Assembly: GCF_002105155.1 (NCBI RefSeq)
Contig: NW_019028981.1
Span: 434,001 to 498,000 of the forward strand
Length of the DNA stretch: 64,000 bases
Direction: 5' to 3'
From: Lobosporangium transversale
Lineage: Eukaryota; Mortierellomycota; Mortierellomycetes; Mortierellales; Mortierellaceae
This document shows positions 23,527 through 33,293 of this stretch, piece by piece. Position numbers and translations under genes: made by a program. The notes under the pieces are model-generated. The model did no database searches, had not been told where the DNA came from, and saw nothing but the letters and a program-made list of their open reading frames with translations. Within the stretch, counting starts at the first letter, position 1. Each line of letters begins with the position of its first letter.

Positions 23527-26500
23527 CTACTGTTGTTGCCGGCTTGTCTCTCCCCCTCCTCCTGGACCCAGCAAAGGTCCTTTCGGTGGTCTTGATCCCT
23601 CTACTCCTCCTCCTCCTTCATCTGAAAATTTCCTTTTTCTGATTCCTCCACTGCCACTTCCACCACTACCTCCCTCTCCTCCTCCTCCTTCCCCCGGGCT
23701 TAACAAAGGTTCCTTCGATGGTCTCGAACCCTCAACTTCCCCTCCTCCATCATCCGAGAATTTTCTTTTTGTGGTTCTGCCACTACCACTACCACTACCA
23801 CTACCTCCTACCCCTGGACTCAACAAAAGCCCTTTCGGTGGTCTTGATCCCTCTACTCCTCCTCCTCCTCCTTCATCTGAAAATTTCCTTTTTGTGGATC
23901 TGCTACTACCACCACCACTGCCACCACTACCTCCACCGCCGCCACTACCGCTAGAAGCTTGGCCTTGAGTTCCTCCGTCCGGCGGCATATATTTTGAGGT
24001 CGTTTTTGCTCTCTTATCTGCGACTCACAGACCCTTGCGATGTTCTCAGCACCAACAGCATCTCGATCAAAGTATGCTTTACAATTTCGACAGTACTTGG
24101 ATCGAAAAGGAACATTCTCCAATATACTGTCACAGTGAGGCCGTGGACACTTGGCAGATGTGTAGTATTCATGACAACCTGCAATGGGGTAGTCTAGAGA
24201 TTTTGCCTGTTCGAGCCAGATTTAATACTCGTTAAAAAAGAGACTCAAAAATTGAATGTCATTGATCAAGGGATTTTTTTTTTACCTTTTCAACAAGCTT
24301 CTTCATCAATATCCCATGCTTCGATACTTGTCCTCGGTTTGTCTTGAATGATCCTAGTCCAATACAGATCACCGCATTCGTATTGGCATCTCTTCTTCTT
24401 CCATTGCTTCCGCCCGCAAGCTTCAGAATTGCCTTGATCACATAATCAACGCATCCGTTCTGTGCTTTTCTATTATCCCAGCTATTCCGAACAAACCACC
24501 CGTCATTATAGAAATCGACAAGCGCCCTATATATAGTCTCCCTATTGTCGTCACTGGTCCCAGATCCACTGCTACTACTGGCCTCAACTCCACTGCTACT
24601 ACCGGTCCCTGCTCCACTGCTACTACTGGCCCCAACCCCACTACCAGAGAAACTACCTCCAGTACTTGATGGAGCTTGATTTAGCGGCAAGCTCATATAA
24701 GCGAAATACTGTGTTAAAGTAGGCCTTGAGAATGACGGAATATTGCTTTCAATCTCTGTAATTCCTCTTCTAAGCTTTCGCCTCTCTAGCTCGCCCTGAA
24801 ACTTCTTGGATGGTTTGTAAAGGTACGCTCTAGAAATCCGGAGGATCTCACGTTCGTTAGGTTTCCTTGGATCCAACTTTGCAATTGTCATCGAGTACCT
24901 CTCGCCTGGATCGATCCCAATGATAATGGTACTTTCGGGGGGAGGGCATGCTGCCTGGGTGTCATATTTAACTTCTACATTCTCGAGGAGACGGGATCTC
25001 TGCTTCCAGTTGATCTCACGCCGGGGACTGGGACTCACCGGGGACAGTGGATTTGTGCTCGATGTACCTTCTTCAGCTGCTTCTTCTCCCTCGTCGCCAT
25101 CTAAGAATGGTTCATCAACTTCCAGCAAGTCAATATCGCTGATACCCAGCAAGATATCGTCATCTTCATTTCCGTCGTCGTCTCCATCATCACCACCATC
25201 ACCTGCACCATGGCCTGAAGACGAGGATCCCTGCTGAGCACTTGAAGAAGCCTGGACTGCTTGAGATCTTTGAGTATCCGAAGGTTGGGCAGCTTGCGAA
25301 CCTCTACCTCTTTTTTGCTTCGATGTGTCATAGGCAAGAAGTGTTAGGGTAAGGCCGTTTGTAAAGAACGATGTCCGTAGTTTCCTTCTAGGACCATCAT
25401 CAGATTGCAGTCCAACGTCCTTGTATCCTTTCAAGGAAAACAGCTCCTGCAACAATATCCCCTTGTGGTTAAGGATCTTGTCCTCTGCAGCCCCCTTGGT
25501 ACTCATCTTTAGTTCCAACAATTGGGCTATTTCCTCTCGAACTGTTGGGTTAGACCATAATATATCCAGGAGACAGGCTTCCGTTAGGCAAAGAGACCGA
25601 GGCGAGAAAGCAGACGTAGGGAAATCCAGATATTTTTTGGCAGTTGCATTTTGCTCAAAAAAGAATTGGATGGAACTTCTTCCATCGCCTGGAATATCTA
25701 TGTCAAACTAGACATTATATTGAAGAAATGATTAGGAACATTTCTATAAACATATTATAAGATAACCTCAAAATATTATAATATTATATTTACCTGCGCA
25801 TTCCGATAGTGAGACCTTAGCGCTGCTTGAACAGGGACCATGACCATCCGAGACGACTTGCTGATCACCAAATCGGGATAGATCTGGTTTAAAGGACCAA
25901 GCCCTGTCTTTGCATAGAAGTTTTCGTATGCTTTGAGCTGGGACGGCTTGGCTACGTTCCCTTCGCCTTTTTTCTTCACTTCCCTGCTATACCTAGATAA
26001 TGGACTCATCACTCCGTGATACAACAACGCAGCAAGGCCGTAAATAAAGTCCCTGGTATCAAGAACTTCATCTAGGAGTTGTGGGAGATCAGCTGGATTG
26101 GATGGCCCAGTGGTAAGCAGGTTATCGATCCACAAGGCGCAGGCCCAGAAAGCTCGAATCCGTGCCTCATTCAACATTTTAATAAATGATTGAATGAGCC
26201 CTTGAATTGTTGCAGCAAGTTGCTCGGGATTGAGATTGGGATCGGAAGTAGAGTCCAGCTTGGCAACTACACATGTCTTTAACGTGCCCAGAGTTAATGC
26301 AACAGTGGGGTGGGCCCTCTTCAACCGTCGGTCCTCGGCAGTAGCCTCCTTCACTTTCCTGGTCTTATCAGTCTTTCTGATATACTTGGCCTTCCCTTTG
26401 TTCTTCTTTTTTTTCTTCTTTTCCTCCTTAACCTCCTCTTCTTTGTCATCCTCTTTTTTTTCCTTTTCCTTTTTTTTGGGGGACTTTCTTTGACGGCTGG

Positions 26501-27730
26501 AGCTGACGGGACGGTCGTGTTGTTTGCAGTTGGTCAGGTCATATTTCTTAGGGGAAAGTTCCTTTTTCTGGGTAGGGAAAACAGGCCGATAGCGATTCGG
26601 CTTTGCGCGTTTAGGGATATAGAATCTAATTAGGAACAACAATGTCAAGGGTTAGATGACTTTTTTTTTTGTATATGCTTTGGAAAATGTTCATTTGAAG
26701 GAGCTTACCTGGGTTGAGGTTGATTATTTTTATTCTGGTACCTAGCAGATATCGCAGTCCTCATTCTATCATGGTAATGAAGGAATCTTTCAGCGGTTGG
26801 TTGCTGCGAGGCCTGGGTTTGGATCCCACCAAAGAAAACATTAATTGAATGGTCAAACTGGCCTTCTGCAGGAGTTCGACGGCTACGGGCATGGACCTCA
26901 CGAACATATGATACCGTCAACTTTTCGGCATCAGTGTCAGTGAGCGCGGAGATAATCTCAGCATTTGTAGCAAGACCAAAGGTTGGGATATTTGGGGTGT
27001 AATCGTTATCGGATATAATGCCATAGACCAGGAGTTGACTGTTCCTTGAAAACCCAAGGGCTTGCAGGACCTCTTGTTTCTCATAGAGTGCAAACATGTG
27101 ATGGCGACGAGGGATTGGACGAAGAACTCTTTTTATAGAAGGATAGATGAGAAGGTCAGAGTCCCCAGACACAGCGATACTGGTTGGTGTACATTTGGCG
27201 GCAATACACACATCAGCCTCATTTCTACAATGGCAAATCACAAAGTTATTGTATCGACCGAATGGCGCCGCGAGCTCCCTCTTCTCGTTATGACTGAATG
27301 TGAAGAGCTGTCGAAGATTCTTTTTAATGGCAATCATATGGCTTCGAGATTCCCATTTGCCTTCATTGGACTTGGTTTCCATGTTGGCTATGAGCGTATC
27401 GAGTTTTGCATCCGCTGCTGTACGCTTAGCATCTCGGTCCCTATAGGCACGCGTTTTTTCTTCGCAGCGAGGCCCATCAATGTGTATCGTCACTGTGGCA
27501 AGAGGACCAAAGATCTTTCGAATGATACTAGCCATAGCATGGCCGCAGGCAGTGAAAGAACTCTGCCAGCTGAATCTCCTTAGGATGATATTATGTATAT
27601 CGCTGTGGAAAGTGCCAAGCAGATCCAGCTCAAAAGATGAATGGGGTTCAGCAGCAAGCTCATGTACATCAATCTCCTTTGGTGGCAGGTCTCTCCTTGA
27701 AAGGTATGAATAGAGTCCTTTAATACCCAT
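23527..27730 (-). CDS. XPG/FEN1-like nuclease fused to a Fanzor/TnpB-like RuvC nuclease
   Basis: Five exons (26709-27730, 25794-26625, 24286-25707, 24029-24206, 23527-23963) splice in phase to 1296 aa. Residues 1-~300 are an XPG/FEN1-type PIN-like nuclease: start MGIKGLYSYL, and candidate metal ligands D36, D85, E171, D173, D190, D192 and D241/D243 (in NEADVCIAA, SGDSDLL and ISDNDY). A Lys/Glu-rich linker follows (~341-440). Residues ~450-1152 look like Fanzor/TnpB: an N-terminal helical part, FFTNGLTLTLLAYD, RuvC-I in IIIGIDPGERYS (D884), a zinc ribbon (C1112, C1117, C1131, C1134) after EYYTS, and RuvC-III in YFDRDAVGAENIARV (D1141). The tail has three basic repeats. Fanzors are eukaryotic RNA-guided nucleases; activity here is inferred only. 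Splicing could instead yield two products, but no stop separates the halves. Confidence 0.82.
23560..23905 (-). repeat. Three-copy tandem repeat in the tail of the XPG-Fanzor protein
   Basis: The C-terminal tail has three copies of a ~28-residue unit of the form KRKFSDEGGGGVEGSRPPKG followed by LLLSPG, joined by Gly/Ser spacers of different length. Each unit begins with a KRK cluster like a nuclear localisation signal. The DNA repeats are recognisable on the + strand as repeated AAAATTTCC/TTTT and CCTTTCGGTGGTCTTGATCC blocks. Confidence 0.85.
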
Positions 27731-28276
27731 CTAGAGAAAGTATAGTGTAAAACAGTGCAAGCAATGTTGGTTTAAGCGGCTAAAGATTGAAGCTGAAGTT
27801 GTTAGAGTAGAGATAGTTTACCTTTAAGAAAGCAAAAAGTTATGATCTGTGAGGGGATGAGGGTGTAAGAGTACGGGTGAGAGCGCGAAAGCAATGTCGT
27901 TGTAAAATGAGAGAGAGAGAGAGAGAGAGGGAAAAAGAGAAGGAGGCAGGACGTATTTATAGGTGTATGAAAGAGAACGAAACAAAAGGCTGATGAATTT
28001 GGAACAACTCGAAACAATAAGTTTCTCAGCAACAAGTTTTAACTTTTTGGATTTCGAGTATTGTTTACAGCTCTTCTCCAATCATCTACATTTACCAAAT
28101 CAAGCCTTCGCCATGACAATCAACAAGAAATAAAAAAAACAGACTTCCTTACGTCCCCCCTCGGTATGTGTATCTGTCTGAACACGTCCTAACTGACATC
28201 CTCTCGACAATCCTTCCAAGGCTGCAGTGTTTGAATGTGTACAGGGAACAAAAGAGGTCTAGATACAGGCTCTCTT
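27731..28276. other. Upstream region of the XPG-Fanzor gene
   Basis: Presumed promoter of the minus-strand fusion gene, with a GA microsatellite at about 27908-27928 and AT-rich sequence. No gene is visible. It separates the intact gene from the head-to-head relic. Confidence 0.5.
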
Positions 28277-28800
28277 TGTGACATTGAAGGAGATCGCATG
28301 TTTCATGGCTATCAAGACAAGGTACCCCTACAGGCACAAGACAAAGGTATAACTCGGTTCAAACTCAAAGGAACGATTTTACCAATGGCCTTGTTCTGAA
28401 TCCACTTGCCTATGACACAGTCCAGACGAAGAGACAGCAGCAGTCTGACGTAGATGAAGAAGATCTCAGCCAGGAATTGAAACTTTCTCAAGGATTCCTT
28501 AACACGGCGTGTTTTAAAGGCAGCCGGTGAAGGCCTGATAGATGAAGACTACGCAAACATAAGCTGGAAGAGGGGCCCCAAACTTCTTGAAAACGTTGGA
28601 CTCATATTCCATGAGCCAGGGCGATGCTCATTTGCAAATACCACAACTACCGTCTAATGCGATCCTGGTATTGTTAATGCCCTTACGTTTTCTTCGCTAG
28701 ACCGTCACAACCCTGACCTGCGTCAAACGGTGAAGGTGAGAAGTAGGCTCGTCAACAGCCTGTGTGCCTTATATGCGTTGCACCAATGCTCACTGATAGG
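28277..28800 (+). pseudogene. Decayed Fanzor/TnpB-like relic
   Basis: Translating the + strand in shifting frames gives segments that line up, in order, with the RuvC module of the neighbouring gene. FKLKGT then FTNGLVLNPLAYDTVQTKR corresponds to KLRTSFFTNGLTLTLLAYD; NISWKRGPKLLENV (about 28557) to INWKQRSRLLENV; and DPGIVNALTFSSLDRHNPDL (about 28661) to the RuvC-I segment IDPGERYSMTIAKLDPRKPN. At least two frameshifts and a TAA at 28655-28657, just before the DPG motif, break it. The zinc-ribbon and RuvC-III end and any XPG half are not recognised. It lies head to head with the intact gene, starting about 550 bp from its start codon. The sequences are diverged, so it is not a recent duplicate. 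Confidence 0.72.
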
Positions 28801-30007
28801 TTGGGAGGAAAGACACCAAGCCGGCAACAACAATAGGATATGATCAGTTGCATATTTCACAGTACACGTGTTACATGAAAATTTATAATACAGACATACT
28901 AACAGCTCTATGCCCCATGGTGCCCGAGACAAACTTGCAGTTTTATTTTGATACAAATTTGGATAAATGCCCCATGGATGTGATGTGTGAACCCACATCC
29001 TATTCTCACTTCTGCTCCCTGGTTACTATTTGTCTGTCAAAAATTTTTCATGAGCTACTACAAACATGACTAGGTCGGGAAAGGCCTTCGTCTTGAAAAA
29101 GTTGCAAGTATTAGCTTGACAGTGCTTTCTTGACTAATCTCTTTATTTCTATGCTTGGTCTAGATGGTGTTTTTTTATGGGGAGGACTATTTAGACAACA
29201 TATAGACCCCACATATCCTAATCATAATAAATTGGTTTGGTGGCATTGTTGTAAAAAATATCTTTGCTTAAGGGACAGAAAGATAGACACAATCAGGAAA
29301 AGGCAGGACAAAGAGTGTCAACAAGATTGACAAGAGAAAATAGAGTCAAATAACCTTGACTACAAACAGCGCCATAGAATGTCAAAAGAAAAGATGGGAG
29401 CTTTATAGGTGAGCTCACAAACTGAGTTACCGGAAGACAAATGCTTGTTGTGAAAAGGGGAAAAAGATAAATGGCAAGATGAACTGCGGGTGAAGAATAA
29501 GACATGTGGGGAAAACTGAAGACTTTATTAAGAAGGAAATTTCTTTGGCTTTTATACTCGGTAGCTTCTAGGTGAGGCGGACCCGCCTATGACTACAAAG
29601 GGCTTTGCGCAAAGATTCCTTTAAGCTGGTTCGACAGATTAGTGGATACAAAATAAACTGAAATTAATTTTAATGACCAGCCACACCACTTGCAATAACA
29701 AGCGAGTCAATTGGCTGCCAATACATTTAAGAGTATTCAAAAATATAAGGGATCGCGACCAAATGGAACGGGCTATACTGTAAAACTTTGTTAAGATACA
29801 AGGTCTAAAGTGCTGATAAGCTACAATAGAAGCATCCTTCTTACAGGATATTCCACGTGACTATCTGTCACAAGATTCATGACGTCTATGGGGCACGCTT
29901 CACTTTTTCATCCCTCAATCATACGAATCGTCCTCTTTCTCTTCACTTTTCATTAACCCCTAGCACTTTAATCACCCATACACAGTACATTCTTCACATT
30001 TATAGCC
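28801..30007. other. Intergenic, no gene recognised
   Basis: AT-rich spacer between the Fanzor relic and the V-ATPase proteolipid gene. Short ORFs only. The last ~150 bp, pyrimidine-rich with CACTTTTC words, is presumably the promoter and 5' UTR of the downstream gene. Confidence 0.5.
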
Positions 30008-31207
30008 ATGTCTGCCCCTCTTGTCCCTACTGAGTACTGGTAATATTTATATTTTTCTCTTTTCATCAACCATACAATCAAGACTGATGGGCACTACTTG
30101 GGTCCTCGGCAAATACTCAGGGCAAGGTTGCCAAGCTGGAGACTAGAGTTGGTTCTCACACTCTTGACCAATACTTTTCTTTGATACCTTTAATAGCCCT
30201 GTCTACTCCCCCTTCTTTGGGGTTATGGGTGCCACCACCGCCATCGTCTTCTGCTGTAAGTTTTTAATATACCTCTATGGGTACAAAGGAGAAAGAAATA
30301 AGCAACTCTCGTTTGTCCTTTGAAATAATCAAACTCGCGCGCAAAAAAATTCCCGTATCTCCCCTCTGCATCTGTATCGCGTTTTGTCATAACTACTTAA
30401 CTGGATCAGAGTTTGATGGAACGAGTCATGACAGAGCTTGTCTATGCAGAAGGAATTTTTTTTTTAAATCCATCATACATTTTGGCATTCACGAAAAAAA
30501 AAAAAAAAAAAAAAAGCAATGCGAATGTCATGCGAGTATCGGGGGCATCTGTGATGATCAGACCTGGACGAGGAAAGATGTATAAGATATACACGCTTTG
30601 ATCACAGGACCCTCACAACTCGCTGTATTTGCAGGGAAAGCATTTTGAGAGCAAGAGAAAGGGGTAAAAGTATAGACCGCGAGGATCATACATCCCCATG
30701 GATTGAGATTTAGAAAAAGACACTAAAGTTGAAAAAGACTCTTTGTGTCGTTGTGCGAGGCACTTTTATTTAATGTATTGCTTATTGCTTCACCCCTCTT
30801 TTCCCCATATGATGCAACTAGCGAAAAAAAAAAAAAAAAAAAAAACGGTTATTTTATGAGATGTCCTGCTGACCAAATGATCGACTGACAAACTAACCCC
30901 TTGATCTTTTTATGTCACGCTTGACTATTTGTCTCACAGGCTTTGGTGCAGCCTATGGTACCGCCAAGTCTGGTGTTGGCCTTACCTCCATGGGTGTCCT
31001 TCGCCCTGATCTGATCATGAAGGGTGTTGTGCCCATTATTATGGCCGGTATTATCGGTATTTACGGACTAGTAGTGTCCGTACTTATCGGAAACGGATGT
31101 AAGTTATTCATTACATAGTTATCAATTTGAAACAAGACGTCCGTGGTCACTTTACTAGCAATTAGGATCAAGGAACTATAAACTAAACGTTTTATTTCTC
31201 TCTCTCT

Positions 31208-31238
<31 letters not shown>

Positions 31239-31622
31239 CTAACACGTTAATACACAATAGTCTCCCAACAAATGTCGTTGTATGCGGGATTCATTCAATT
31301 AGGCGCTGGTCTCAGTGTCGGTTTGGCTGGTATGGCTGCTGGTTTTGCTGTCGGAATTGTGGGTGATGCTGGTGTCCGTGCCTCTGCTCAGCAGCCTAGG
31401 CTCTTTACTGGAATGGTAAGAAGCATCAAGCTGACACTTATATTTTCAGACTGTTCCCTTTGATAGAAGGTGTATAGTGTACCATATATACTAATGTGTT
31501 ACTTCATTGCGTGTTCTTCTACAATCTAGATTCTCGTTCTCATTTTCGCTGAAGTTTTGGCTTTGTATGGTCTTATTGTTGCCTTGATTCTCAACACCAA
31601 GGCTTCAGACGCCAAGTGCTAG
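30008..31622 (+). CDS. VMA3: V-type H+-ATPase proteolipid subunit c (Vma3-like)
   Basis: Five exons (30008-30039, 30197-30255, 30940-31098, 31261-31415, 31530-31622) give 165 aa, the standard size. Four membrane helices are visible: [60 protein letters not shown] and [20 protein letters not shown]. The proton-carrying glutamate is E143 in the last helix. The [12 protein letters not shown] and GIVGDAGVR signatures of the family are intact. It forms the rotating c-ring of the vacuolar ATPase. The sequence is closest in memory to Vma3 rather than Vma11 or Vma16. The third intron (684 nt) contains A runs and is long for this window. Confidence 0.93.
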
Positions 31623-32182
31623 ATTATTTATCATCGCTTATTTTTTCTATCAGATTACACCTTTCATTCTTCCGTGCGTGATTCGCTCGTTCGCCATCAC
31701 CAGTCATCCTTTGTCAATAAATTTGCCCGTTTGTTCCCTCACAAAGTTGCATGGAGTGCATATGAGTCCAGTAAAGGATAGTTCTTTTATGTGACGAGCT
31801 TAAGAGGCTACATGGGCTTCTTTGCTGATTTTCCTATGGTAGCAGATATTTGTCTGCTAAACTAGAGACCAGCTACTCTCTTTAAATTGATGATGGCATA
31901 TTTCAAATAATTAAACTATGAGACAATATGGATCTGGAGATCAGAAATCGAAGTGATCCTCTTGTTCCTGAATCCTTGGCCTGATTTGTTGACAGCCCGA
32001 AAAAGGAAAGAAACGTGGCAGCACCGCCACGACCCTTGAAGCTCGTGTTTGCTCATTCTTTTAAGATGAATCTTTCTCTTCAATCAAAAGCATACGGCAG
32101 TGGAATCCAGTAGGAACACTCGGATAGCGTGGAGGAAAGAAAGGAACAGGAGAGTTCATACAATTGCAATATAGCAATTCCG
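31623..32182. other. Intergenic between VMA3 and the DUF6589 element
   Basis: 3' flank of VMA3. Nothing gene-like or repetitive stands out before the inverted repeat begins at 32183. Confidence 0.5.
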
Positions 32183-32255
32183 GGAAGCTTGCATTCTATA
32201 CGTGCAAGCCAAAATTTGTTGCCTTTTACGGGCAACGACATTTTGCTTCTCAGGC
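32183..32255 (+). repeat. Left 73-bp inverted repeat
   Basis: Begins GGAAGCTTGCATTC and ends GCTTCTCAGGC. It is a perfect reverse complement of 35464-35536. Confidence 0.95.
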
Positions 32256-32274
32256 TGGAGCAAACTCGGACTAA

Positions 32275-32639
32275 GGAAAAATGCACCCCCCCGGCTGAGA
32301 ATTCCTAAAACCCCCCCCGTCAACATACCTTTATTCGGAATTCTTATCCCCCGGCAACCACGTAATCCTTAACCCCCCTGTCAACATTCTAGAGCTATTT
32401 TTTGAAATTGAGAACCGTTTTTCATTCCTAATCAAGAGCATAAAGTTGGACCTGAGTTTATGCAAGCATCTTTGTGGCTTGTTGACAGTAAAACACGTCA
32501 AAAAAAAAAGAGCCCAACTGTACCCTCACACTGTAAGTGTAAAAGGCCCCATTGTCCCAATCTGTATTTAAGACAATAAATGTCATTGATTGCGAAGATA
32601 ATTTGGATTGTGCGACATGTGGTGTTATATAGTGTAAAG

Positions 32640-32672
<33 letters not shown>

Positions 32673-33074
32673 CGATGACTATATCGGGCTTGTGTGGTGC
32701 ATGTAAAGTTGCTGAAGGTTCTGAGCCTAGAGATAAATAAAATACTAGGGAGGGAGCCATTCATCAAGGAACATGTGTCTGTCTAGCTGATTTTTCTACT
32801 GTCAAGTTTTTGATGATAAGATAAAAAGTAAGAGGGCTTTAATAGCGTTGAGTTTAATAGAAAGACAGATGCAACCAAAAGCAGAAAATAAGACCCAAAA
32901 AACAGCCTCAAAATGTTGACGGGGGGTTAAGATTTGCCTTTCGAGAATCTTTACGGGGGGTGCTTCGGAATTCTGACGGGGGGACGGGGGTAAGAATTCC
33001 GAGTTGACGGGGGGGTTTTGGGAATTCTCAGCCGGGGGTCAATTTTTTATTCTGACGGGGGGATGCATTTTTCC
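32275..33074. mobile_element. MITE-like 800-bp element with G/C-tract inverted repeats
   Basis: Outer ends GGAAAAATGCA...CCCCCC and GGGGGGATGCATTTTTCC are inverted copies. The arms (about 32275-32396 and 32914-33074) match imperfectly over ~120-160 bp. They share words such as CGGCTGAGAATTCC, CCCCCCGTCAAC and CGGAATTCTTA and contain at least five runs of six or more G or C. The ~500-bp core is AT-rich, non-coding and has a T run at 32641-32672. It looks like a non-autonomous element nested 19 bp inside the left inverted repeat of the DUF6589 element. Confidence 0.6.
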
Positions 33075-33293
33075 ATTATTCATAAAATTATCCTATAAGT
33101 TATCCATTTTTTCAAACATGATAACCAAATACCATGTCCTTTTCATGTCCCACAAAATTCATGGTTAATTTCGCATGACCACTTAGACAAAATTTGCAAA
33201 CACTTGGATAAATTTCTCAGCCCTTTTCGGTCAGCTTTTTAACTTACCTTTGGATAATTTTTTTTATTCATTGGAACAATTTTAATAAAACAA

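Noticed and set aside
23853-24122. Poly-Val/Ala reading (VVAAVEVVVAVVVV) continuing from the zinc-ribbon exon
   Set aside because: A 65-nt intron with a GTGAGT donor and CAAG acceptor restores the frame with the KRKFSD repeats; the Val-rich frame is an artefact of reading through.
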